From Helicobacter mesocricetorum (GTDB lineage: Bacteria > Campylobacterota > Campylobacteria > Campylobacterales > Helicobacteraceae): a DNA stretch of 64,000 bases. How positions within the stretch are numbered: the stretch's first letter is position 1; every line of letters begins with the position of its first letter. The notes below the pieces were generated by a model. That model made no database searches and was not told the DNA's origin. It worked only from the letters and a program-made list of their open reading frames with translations. Shown here in pieces: positions 57,356-64,000 of the stretch. The position numbers and the translations under genes were made by a program. The stretch is from positions 57,111 to 121,110 of the forward strand of contig NZ_FZPJ01000006.1 in assembly GCF_900198605.1 (NCBI RefSeq), given 5' to 3'.

Positions 57356-58179
57356 CGCACTTGTTCCCAAGTCGTAATTTCACCTAAAAATATTTTTCTT
57401 ACCTGCTCTTTGGTGAGATTAGTAATAGAGTTTTGTTGATTGACAATAACGGCTAATCCATCAATGGCTAATACTTGAGGCTTTACACCCCTTTTTAATT
57501 CACTCTCTTTAACCTCTCTTGATACCATTCCTATATCAGCAATTCCTTCTACCACAGAATTTACTCCTATGGTGGAATCAGATTGGGAGATTTCTATATT
57601 TGCCTTTGGATTAATTTTGACATAAGCTTCTTTGAGCTTCTCCATAAGGGGAGTAACCGAGCTTGAACCGGCAATGATTAACTTTCCACTGGGATTTTTG
57701 CTTTTAAAGCTCCTTTTGGCTAAGGAAATATAACCCGCTTTTTCTATAATAGGCTTTGCTTCATTAGATAAGCTATAAGCTAAAAAATCCTCGATTAAAG
57801 GATTTGTGCTTTTTGTAACGACATTAAAAGGTCGTGAAATAGTATAGCTTTTGTTGGTGATATTTTTGACACTTGGGGTTATCCCATCAATCTTGAGAGG
57901 TTTGATAGTATTATTTAACGCCCCTAAAGAGATATAACCAATAGCGTTTTTAGAGTTTGCAACACTTGTTAGCATTATGCCGGTGGAATTTGTAATCTCT
58001 ATCTTCGAGGAAATAGCATCAATTTTTTTGTTATTAATAGTTTTGTGGATTCCAAAAATATCTACAAAAGCCCCTCTAGTTCCTGAACCCATTTCCCTTG
58101 AAATAGGATAAATATTTTCTGCAAAGACATTAAGGGATAGACAAGCTAGTATCCATAGACTTAAGATTGTTTTTTTCAT
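57352..58179 (-). CDS. pstS: Phosphate-binding protein PstS, domain order permuted
   Basis: Periplasmic phosphate receptor of the Pst importer. ATG 58179 has AAGGAG eight bases upstream. 275 residues: signal peptide (about 1-20, ending NVFA), then PISREMGSGTRGAFVDIFGI at residues 24-43, NAIGYISLGALN and SRPFNVVTK in the first half. The second half holds KLIIAGSSSVTPLMEKLKEA, EISQSDSTIGVNSVVEGIAD and AIDGLAVIVNQQNSI, ending KIFLGEITTWEQV. In E. coli-type PstS the GSSSV half comes first and the REEGSGTR part later, so this one is circularly permuted. Phosphate-contacting Ser/Thr/Arg groups of both halves are present. Confidence 0.88.
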   Translation of the reverse strand: MKKTILSLWILACLSLNVFAENIYPISREMGSGTRGAFVDIFGIHKTINNKKIDAISSKIEITNSTGIMLTSVANSKNAIGYISLGALNNTIKPLKIDGITPSVKNITNKSYTISRPFNVVTKSTNPLIEDFLAYSLSNEAKPIIEKAGYISLAKRSFKSKNPSGKLIIAGSSSVTPLMEKLKEAYVKINPKANIEISQSDSTIGVNSVVEGIADIGMVSREVKESELKRGVKPQVLAIDGLAVIVNQQNSITNLTKEQVRKIFLGEITTWEQVR

Positions 58180-58234
58180 AAGATTGCTCCTTGATTTAAA
58201 GTAATAGCAAAAGTATAAAAAGAGAATGTAAAAA

Positions 58235-58274
58235 AGAATACGCAAGAATTGTAAAGTTTGTGTAAAGTGCAAAG
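58235..58274 (-). promoter_or_regulatory. Pho-box-like direct repeat and -10 upstream of pstS
   Basis: On the minus strand CTTTACA-CAAA-CTTTACA (58267-58250) is a perfect 7-4-7 direct repeat with an 11-bp period, the layout of PhoB sites. A third near copy, CTTTGCA, abuts it upstream at 58274-58268. TATTCT at 58240-58235 lies nine bases downstream as a possible -10, with no -35, as in PhoB-activated promoters. Probably bound by the PhosR encoded in the same operon. Confidence 0.6.
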
Positions 58275-58329
58275 TTTTCTTTAGTGATATTTTGCTTCGA
58301 ATAACAAAGCTAAACTTCTATAAGGGGAT

Positions 58330-58353
58330 TCTTAAAGAAAAATCTTTAAGAAA
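58330..58353 (-). terminator. Hairpin after gltX (weak terminator candidate)
   Basis: A 10-bp perfect stem TTCTTAAAGA/TCTTTAAGAA with a 4-base loop directly follows the gltX stop. A T-run is lacking on the minus strand, so termination is uncertain. Confidence 0.35.
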
Positions 58354-58358
58354 GGGTT

Positions 58359-59762
58359 TTAAGCCATTTCAAGATTAGCTAAAGCATTTTGAAGTCGCAG
58401 TAGAATTTCTTCTTTTTCTAAACTAGCCAATAAAGGAGCAAGACTAACCCCTCCACTTTTGCCTAAAAGCGCAAAACGCAAAAGCATAAAAAAACTCTTA
58501 GGTTTAATGCCCTGAAAGTTTGCAAAGGATTCTAGCTCTGTTTCGGCTACTTTTGTAGAATCAATAGGGTTTTTGATAGCCTTAAAATAAATAATGAGTT
58601 CTTTAAGTAGATGTATATTCTCAAGGGTTTGTAGTTTATTTTTCATTTTTTCATCATAAGTTTTTACAGGCAAGAGACACTCTTTTAAAAGAGCGACAAA
58701 TTCTTGCAAGGTTTTAGAACGTTCTTGCAGTTCTACATACAAAATATCCTGTATTTTTTGGGAGGGGATTTGTTCGTTATAAAGCGGAAGCAAGGCATTA
58801 ATAGAATCAACACTTAGAACTTTAAGATAATGGCTATTAAGCCATAAAAGCTTTTCTTGATTATAAGCAGATGGAGCAGTATTTAAATCATTGGGATTAA
58901 ACAATCTAAGCATCTCCTCTTTGCTAAAGATTTCTTGGTCTCCATAGCTCCAACCTAGACGAATAAGGAAGTTTAAAAGAGCCTCTGGAAGATAACCCAT
59001 ACTTTGGTATTCCATAACATTCATTGCCCCATCTCTCTTGCTAAGTTTATGCCCTTGGGGATTTAAAATCATTGGCACATGGAAAAACTTTGGAATCTTA
59101 AAGTTCAATGCTTGATAAATGAGTATTTGCTTAGGGGTATTACTTAAATGATCATCCCCCCGAATAATATCTGTAACACCCATTAAAGCATCATCAATAG
59201 CCACGACAAAGTTATAAGTAGGGCTACCATCACTCCTTGCGATGATAAAATCATCAATCTCTTTAGCGTTAATGGATATTTTGCCCTTAACCCCATCATC
59301 AAAGCTAATTTCACCCTCTAAGGGTGCTTTAATCCTTACAACAGGCTGTATCCCTTGTGGGGGAGTCCCTTGAAAATCCCGATAACGATTGTCATAACGC
59401 GGTGTCTTACCCCTAGCCTTTTGCGCTTCCCGTAAATCCTCTAGCTCCTCTTTACTCATATAGCAATAATAAGCCTTGCCCTCACCTAAAAGCAATTGGA
59501 TATATTTTTCATAAATACCAAAACGTTCACTTTGGTAAATCACCTCTCCATCATAGTCCAAACCCACCCAATCAAAAGCTCTCAAAATAGCTTCTTTAGC
59601 CTCATTAGAGTTTCTAGCCTTATCGGTATCTTCGATGCGTAAAAGAAATTTCCCTCCATTAGCTCTTGCATAAAGATAATTAAAAAGCGCTGTTCTTAAG
59701 CCCCCAATATGCAAATATCCCGTGGGGGATGGGGCAAATCGTGTAACAATGTTTGTTTCCAT
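58359..59762 (-). CDS. gltX: Glutamate-tRNA ligase
   Basis: Class I synthetase charging tRNA-Glu. 467 residues: TRFAPSPTGYLHIGGLRTAL (HIGH-type motif), LRIEDTDKARN near residue 45, a GDDHLSNTPKQILIYQAL segment, and KLSKRDGAMNVMEYQSMGYL (KMSKS-type). Helicobacter species often have two GltX proteins, one charging tRNA-Gln for the amidotransferase route. I cannot tell which this is. Confidence 0.93.
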   Translation of the reverse strand: METNIVTRFAPSPTGYLHIGGLRTALFNYLYARANGGKFLLRIEDTDKARNSNEAKEAILRAFDWVGLDYDGEVIYQSERFGIYEKYIQLLLGEGKAYYCYMSKEELEDLREAQKARGKTPRYDNRYRDFQGTPPQGIQPVVRIKAPLEGEISFDDGVKGKISINAKEIDDFIIARSDGSPTYNFVVAIDDALMGVTDIIRGDDHLSNTPKQILIYQALNFKIPKFFHVPMILNPQGHKLSKRDGAMNVMEYQSMGYLPEALLNFLIRLGWSYGDQEIFSKEEMLRLFNPNDLNTAPSAYNQEKLLWLNSHYLKVLSVDSINALLPLYNEQIPSQKIQDILYVELQERSKTLQEFVALLKECLLPVKTYDEKMKNKLQTLENIHLLKELIIYFKAIKNPIDSTKVAETELESFANFQGIKPKSFFMLLRFALLGKSGGVSLAPLLASLEKEEILLRLQNALANLEMA

Positions 59763-59781
59763 AAAAACTCCATTCTTATGT

Positions 59782-60190
59782 CTATGTTATGATTTTAAGA
59801 TTATAACCAATATCCCTTTTGATTGATTTGAACAAAGAGAGCATTTTAGATTTAATCTCCCCTTGCAGCCTCATCCCTGCCATTAAAATCTTAAATCTAA
59901 TGCCTAGCTTCCTCCCAATAAAAACTGCAAAATCTGGATTGCTTTTGTAAATTTCTTTTACCAAAGGATTTCTCAAACACCACTTCTTTAGCACTTAAAT
60001 CCTCATCAAACTTCGCAATACCACAAATCCCTATCCAAGTAGAGTAATTATCATAAACACTCCAATGCTATATTGTTAAATTGTATATGTTTAGAGGGCT
60101 TTAGCGGTGCAAAAACAATTTATATTTTTCATCAAACAATTACGCAATGTGGATAATTAATCCTTTCTCTACTTAAACAAATTTATTTTA
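59782..60190 (-). pseudogene. Decayed pyridoxamine-phosphate-oxidase-like (PNPOx) flavoprotein gene
   Basis: Short frames on the minus strand join into a recognisable family pattern: KLFFCTAKA-like sequence near 60100, NYSTWIGICGIAKFDEDLSA near 60050-59990, and NPLVKEIYKSNPDFAVFIGR in another frame near 59970-59920. Homologues read LYFCTAN.K...WIRISGKAVFDED...IYKNPDFAVFYL. Several frameshifts and stops separate the pieces. The 5' limit is approximate. Confidence 0.55.
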
Positions 60191-60434
60191 TATTTAAGAT
60201 TTTTCCTAATACATTTAAGATAAAGTCGGATATTCTCCCAATTATCTGCAATACCTGCAGTCATAGATAAACCTAATCAAAACAGAATCGTATAAAGAGC
60301 AAACCCATATCCAAATAAGCAAAAGCAGCAAAAGCTATCTTTTTCTTTAAAAGTTAAGGATTGTAATGATAGCCTCACTCTTTTATTTTAGGATAGCCCC
60401 ATATATTCCACTTTTACAGCAAGGAATAAGACTC
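60191..60434. other. Non-coding stretch upstream of the PNPOx remnant
   Basis: No ORF with family features. Minus-strand fragments such as CLFGYGFALYTILF are hydrophobic but too short to assign. This may also be decayed gene sequence, and metK ends at 60435. Confidence 0.3.
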
Positions 60435-61592
60435 TTAGAGATTAAAATAATCCCTAATGGCTTCTACCTTATCCGTTCTCTCCCAAGTAAATTCTGGTAA
60501 TTCTCTACCAAAATGTCCATAACTTGCAGTTTTTTGATAGATTGGGCGGAGGAGATCTAAAGATTCGATAATCCCCTTAGGTGTAAGACGAAATAGCTCT
60601 TTGACGCATTTTTCGATTTTAGAATCTTCAAACTTTCCTGTTCCGTGGGTATTAACTAAAATAGAAACAGGCTCTACCACACCGATGGCATAGGCTATTT
60701 GAATCGTTGCTTTCTCGCAGATTCCACTTGCTACAAGGTTTTTTGCCACATAGCGCATCGCATACGCCCCGCTTCTATCAACCTTGCTTGGGTCTTTCCC
60801 GCTAAAAGCTCCCCCACCGTGCGGACAACTCCCCCCATAAGTATCCACGATAATCTTTCTCCCTGTCAAGCCCGCATCCCCTTGAGGACCACCAATGACA
60901 AACTTCCCTGTAGGATTAACAAAATAGCGAATATTATCTTTGGCAAATCGCTCGGGTAGAGACTTTTTAACCACCTCTTCAATAACTGCACTCCTTAAGG
61001 TATCTTGTGAAGTTTCTGGGCTATGTTGCGTAGAGACAACAATCGTATCAATGCCTACTGGAATCCCATCGACATATTTAATCGTTACTTGGGATTTACC
61101 ATCAGGGCGCAAAAAGGGCAAAGTTCCATCTTTTCTAGCTTTTGCTAGATTTTCTGTGATTCTGTGAGAAAGATAAATAGGCAGAGGCATTAACACATCA
61201 GTTTCTTTACACGCATAGCCAAACATCAAGCCTTGATCCCCCGCACCAATCTCGCCATCTTCTCTATCCACACCTTGATTAATATCTGGGCTTTGCTCAC
61301 CAACACCATTTAAAACCCCCGCACTATGATAATCAAAGCCATATCTTGCATCAATGTAGCCAATCTCTCTAATCACTTTTCTTGCAATGTCTTGCATTGG
61401 TGCATAAGTATGTGTTTTTAGCTCTCCAGCGATTACACAATATCCATTAGATAAGAGAGTTTCACACGCTACTCTAGCTTTCACATCCCGCTCAATAATG
61501 TAGTCTAAAATCGCATCACTGATTTGGTCTGCCATTTTGTCAGGATGTCCCTCTGTAACAGATTCGGAAGTAAAAAGAAATTCTTTTTTCAT
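60435..61592 (-). CDS. metK: S-adenosylmethionine synthase
   Basis: Makes SAM from methionine and ATP. 385 residues with [20 protein letters not shown] at the N-terminus, [14 protein letters not shown] near residue 117, the P-loop-like [20 protein letters not shown] near 260, and the late [13 protein letters not shown]. Length normal. Divergent from ahpC across 193 bp. Confidence 0.97.
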   Translation of the reverse strand: MKKEFLFTSESVTEGHPDKMADQISDAILDYIIERDVKARVACETLLSNGYCVIAGELKTHTYAPMQDIARKVIREIGYIDARYGFDYHSAGVLNGVGEQSPDINQGVDREDGEIGAGDQGLMFGYACKETDVLMPLPIYLSHRITENLAKARKDGTLPFLRPDGKSQVTIKYVDGIPVGIDTIVVSTQHSPETSQDTLRSAVIEEVVKKSLPERFAKDNIRYFVNPTGKFVIGGPQGDAGLTGRKIIVDTYGGSCPHGGGAFSGKDPSKVDRSGAYAMRYVAKNLVASGICEKATIQIAYAIGVVEPVSILVNTHGTGKFEDSKIEKCVKELFRLTPKGIIESLDLLRPIYQKTASYGHFGRELPEFTWERTDKVEAIRDYFNL

Positions 61593-61727
61593 AAATTCAC
61601 CTTGTATTTGAAATATTTTCTTAATTTTATCGCTAAAAGCTTAAAATCTACCTCAAACGTTTTTAGCGGGGTCTAAAATTTATTTTTTTAATTTTAGTTT
61701 TATTTACTTTAGAGTATTATTCCTCCA

Positions 61728-61744
61728 TTGATATTTTTTATCAA
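61728..61744. promoter_or_regulatory. 6-5-6 inverted repeat upstream of ahpC
   Basis: TTGATA-TTTTT-TATCAA is a perfect dyad 42 bp before the ahpC ATG. A TATAAC -10-like element follows at 61756-61761. It may bind a peroxide or iron regulator (PerR or Fur), as reported for ahpC in relatives. The assignment is inference. Confidence 0.4.
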
Positions 61745-61785
61745 CAAATTATTTTTATAACAATACATAACAAAGGATATTTACT

Positions 61786-62382
61786 ATGTTAGTAACAAAA
61801 AAAGCTCCAAATTTTAAAGCTCCTGCTGTTTTAGCAGACAATCAAATCGTAAATGATTTTGAACTTTCAAGAAATCTTGGTAGAAATGGTGCTGTTGTAT
61901 TTTTTTGGCCAAAAGATTTTACTTTCGTGTGTCCTTCTGAAATCATTGCGATGGACAAAAGAGTAAAAGACTTTAGCGAAAAAGGCTTCAATGTCATTGG
62001 CGTTTCTATTGATTCAGATGTTGTGCATTTTGCTTGGAAAAACACTCCAATCAATCAAGGTGGAATCGGTAATGTTCAATTCCCTATGGTTTCTGATATT
62101 ACTAAGCAAATCTCAAGAGATTATGAAGTACTTTTTGATGAAGCAGTTGCATTAAGAGGTTCATTCCTAATTGACAAAAATCAAGTTGTTCGCCACGCCG
62201 TTGTTAATGACTTGCCACTTGGTAGAAATATGGATGAAATGTTAAGAATGTGCGATGCTTTGACATTTTTCGAAGAGCATGGTGAAGTTTGCCCGGCTGG
62301 TTGGAACAAGGGCGATAAAGGTATGAAAGCAACTGCTGAAGGGGTAAAAGAATACCTTTCTGCTAACGCCAATAATCTTTAA
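61786..62382 (+). CDS. ahpC: Alkyl hydroperoxide reductase AhpC (2-Cys peroxiredoxin)
   Basis: Reduces peroxides using thioredoxin in Helicobacter. 198 residues with the peroxidatic Cys in FVCPSE near residue 49 and the resolving Cys in EVCPAGW near 168. The active-site Thr and Arg contexts DFTFVCP and ALRGSFLID are present. Start ATG 61786 has AAGGA upstream. Single-gene unit with its own terminator. Confidence 0.97.
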   Translation: MLVTKKAPNFKAPAVLADNQIVNDFELSRNLGRNGAVVFFWPKDFTFVCPSEIIAMDKRVKDFSEKGFNVIGVSIDSDVVHFAWKNTPINQGGIGNVQFPMVSDITKQISRDYEVLFDEAVALRGSFLIDKNQVVRHAVVNDLPLGRNMDEMLRMCDALTFFEEHGEVCPAGWNKGDKGMKATAEGVKEYLSANANNL

Positions 62383-62385
62383 TCA

Positions 62386-62418
62386 AAAAATGGGGAGAAT
62401 CTTTTTTTCCTCATTTTT
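62386..62418 (+). terminator. Rho-independent terminator of ahpC
   Basis: An 11-bp stem (AAAAATGGGGA with TCCTCATTTTT, one G-T) and an 11-base T-rich loop begin four bases after the stop, ending in T5. Confidence 0.7.
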
Positions 62419-62727
62419 AATCTTTTTATCTAACATTTCTCTATTTTCCAAATCTTTAGTTTTTTATCATAAATTTATCAATCTTAACTCAAGAAACTTT
62501 CAATTAACACTATTCAACATAAATTAATAAGGTTTAGTAAAAATAAACAAGAGAAATTCATCAATTATTTCTTATTCAAAAAAGCTTTAAGTAAGAATAA
62601 ATGGATTTTAACTGCCTAAATGAACTCAAAAATTAAAACTAACTCAATGAACTCCACAAGAAAAACTTTAAACGACAATCTATAATTAAAGATTTTGAAA
62701 GAATTGATATTTTTTTATAATGCTATA

Positions 62728-62736
62728 TGCTATAAT
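62728..62736 (+). promoter_or_regulatory. Extended -10 element
   Basis: TGCTATAAT is a perfect extended -10, with another TATAAT 15 bases before it (62716). It lies 200 bp before the next gene. Confidence 0.4.
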
Positions 62737-62830
62737 CCAGATTTTACTAAAAGGGGAATTATAAAGCAAGGAAACATCTTTCAATAATTCGCTTTATTCC
62801 TCACCTTTATAAAACCCAAAAAGCTATAAA

Positions 62831-62861
62831 TTGACTTTTAGAATATCTTTTAAGATATAAT
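62831..62861 (+). promoter_or_regulatory. Sigma-70 type promoter for the chemotaxis receptor
   Basis: TTGACT at 62831, a 19-bp gap, and TATAAT at 62856, about 75 bp before the ATG. The spacing is a little long. Confidence 0.45.
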
Positions 62862-62934
62862 TTATGTTTTAATCATAAAATAAAAGTTGCATTACCTTGT
62901 AGCAAAAGCATTTTAAAGAAGGAGGTACACATTA

Positions 62935-64000
62935 ATGAAAGCTCAATCATTAACCGCTAAAATATCAGGTCTAGTTATTATCACTTTTGTAATTATCATA
63001 TCATTGATAAACTTCATATACTATAAGAGTTCAGCAAGTATTGTTGAAGAACTTTATCATACTATACAAAATAGTATTCTGGAAGCTTCTTATACAACAA
63101 TAAATATTACGATGAATATTGAGGCTAAACAGCATTTAGAATTTGCAGCAAATATGCTCTCTAAAGTCAATAAAGATGATGTTGTTTCACAAAGAGAAAT
63201 TCTAAGCTACACATCACAAATCGTAAAATACGCAGATATTTTTGTAGCCTATGAAAATGGAAATTATCTTGTTGAACTCTATCCTGAAGAGCCAAAAACG
63301 ACCTTTAATAATAATTGGGATATTCCAGAAATAGATATGAAAATGCGCCCTTGGTATCAAGAAGCAAAAAATGCCGGTAAATTTATTGTTACTTCCGCTT
63401 ATATTTCACAAGCTGGCGCACTAAAAGGAAAAGAAGTTGCAACTGCAGCATTACCAATTTATCAAAATGGCAATTTTATAGGTGTTATTGGAGTGGATAT
63501 TGTTATTGGAGATTTTCAAAAAAGATTTGAAAATTTTGTAATTGCTGCGTTACCTAGTCTTTCAGTATTTATTACCGATGATAATGGAGAAATCATCTCC
63601 CATAAAGACAACAACTTGATTCTAGATAATACAAGGATAGAAGCCGAAAATGCAATACGTGATGCTGCTAAAATTTCTAAATCCGGAACTGCAAATTATG
63701 ATTATTTGGGTGCGAGAACTGTGCATTATGCACAAATGCCATTTGGTTGGATAATCGGAGTTTCTGCAAATCAAGATGACTATGTTCGCGGTGTGCAGTC
63801 TGCTGTTATTAAAAATACCTTAATTGCTCTTATTTTATTAGCCATTGGCGTCTTAATACTCTATTTAATCATTAGAGGATTCCTTAAACCCATCTCCACC
63901 ATCCAAAAAGGATTATTTTCTTTCTTTTCTTACATTAATCACGAAAATAAACAACCCCTTAGTGCTATTAAAATCTCCTCTAACGACGAATTTGGTCAAA
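62935..64000 (+). CDS. Methyl-accepting chemotaxis protein, N-terminal part (runs off the window)
   Basis: Senses small molecules in the periplasm and signals to CheA. 355 codons visible. A first span at about 10-32 (ISGLVIITFVIIISLINFIY) leads into a periplasmic dCache-type domain of about 265 residues with MKMRPWYQEAKNAGKFIVTS (the R-x-WY ligand motif) and IGVIGVDIVIGDF. A second span lies near 300-320 (TLIALILLAIGVLILYLII), then a HAMP-like KPISTIQKGL. The signalling domain lies outside. ATG 62935 has a strong AAGGAGGT nine bases upstream. Ligand unknown; the dCache family often binds amino acids or organic acids. Confidence 0.9.
   Translation, partial: MKAQSLTAKISGLVIITFVIIISLINFIYYKSSASIVEELYHTIQNSILEASYTTINITMNIEAKQHLEFAANMLSKVNKDDVVSQREILSYTSQIVKYADIFVAYENGNYLVELYPEEPKTTFNNNWDIPEIDMKMRPWYQEAKNAGKFIVTSAYISQAGALKGKEVATAALPIYQNGNFIGVIGVDIVIGDFQKRFENFVIAALPSLSVFITDDNGEIISHKDNNLILDNTRIEAENAIRDAAKISKSGTANYDYLGARTVHYAQMPFGWIIGVSANQDDYVRGVQSAVIKNTLIALILLAIGVLILYLIIRGFLKPISTIQKGLFSFFSYINHENKQPLSAIKISSNDEFGQ

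Larger units (their letters stand above)
62419..62934. other. Long A/T-rich intergenic region before the chemotaxis receptor
   Basis: No ORF of substance. It holds two promoter-like elements (62728-62736 and 62831-62861). The upstream one could make a short non-coding RNA or a long leader. No riboswitch fold recognised. Confidence 0.4.

Overview
The window reads as the chromosome of a low-GC Helicobacter, probably of the enterohepatic group. The main evidence is a single fused rpoB-rpoC gene of about 2,880 codons, a Helicobacter/Wolinella hallmark. Gene orders known from H. pylori support this: pheS-pheT-aroA-ispH-rpsA with a divergent HIT gene, and tRNA-Thr/Tyr/Gly/Thr-tuf-rpmG-tRNA-Trp-secE-nusG-rplKAJL-rpoBC-rpsL-rpsG-fusA. 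A phase-variable surface-glycan locus also fits. I cannot name the species from the sequence alone.

Layout. 1-7.0 kb: minus-strand operon for Phe-tRNA synthetase, EPSP synthase, IspH and ribosomal protein S1 (S1 is cut by the window edge). 7.1-10.2 kb: HIT protein, RmuC and a doubly frameshifted cyclopropane fatty acid synthase. 10.3-27.1 kb: the translation/transcription supercluster with five tRNAs, with a near-consensus promoter in front of the tRNA end. 27.2-33.0 kb (plus strand): TonB-dependent receptor with a membrane protein, 5-formyl-THF cyclo-ligase, RNase Y and a family-9 glycosyltransferase. 33.0-45.4 kb: surface-polysaccharide locus. It encodes RmlA, RmlB, FdtA, a hexapeptide acetyltransferase and FdtB, which together suggest a dTDP-3-acetamido-3,6-dideoxyhexose (Fuc3NAc or Qui3NAc type). 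It also holds fucosyltransferase-like GT11 genes, a GT-D protein, several GT2/GT4 enzymes, a GNAT and a SecB-like protein. 45.4-52.5 kb: accessory island with a phase-variable Type IIG restriction-modification gene, a YafQ-type toxin-antitoxin pair, decayed copies of both, and a Panacea-domain protein coupled to a membrane protein. 52.5-58.2 kb: pstS-pstC-pstA-pstB plus a response regulator/histidine kinase pair resembling Campylobacter PhosR/PhosS, behind a Pho-box-like direct repeat. 58.3-64 kb: gltX, a decayed PNPOx-family gene, metK, ahpC and the N-terminal part of a chemotaxis receptor.

The most striking theme is contingency switching. Five long G/C homopolymers (9-12 nt) lie inside coding sequences between 32.5 and 46 kb. 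As sequenced, the GT9 and GT4 genes are in frame (ON). rmlA and the Type IIG enzyme are out of frame (OFF), and the acetyltransferase is in the frame giving a short C-terminus. Because rmlA makes the activated sugar precursor, its tract could switch the whole dTDP-sugar branch. The Type IIG tract lies just after the nuclease motif. Another GT gene carries (AG)7, and the next one carries two mutually exclusive 19-bp perfect hairpins inside its 5' coding region. The Panacea/membrane-protein pair and the repeated TA-plus-R-M 3'-end modules are the other parts most likely to repay work.
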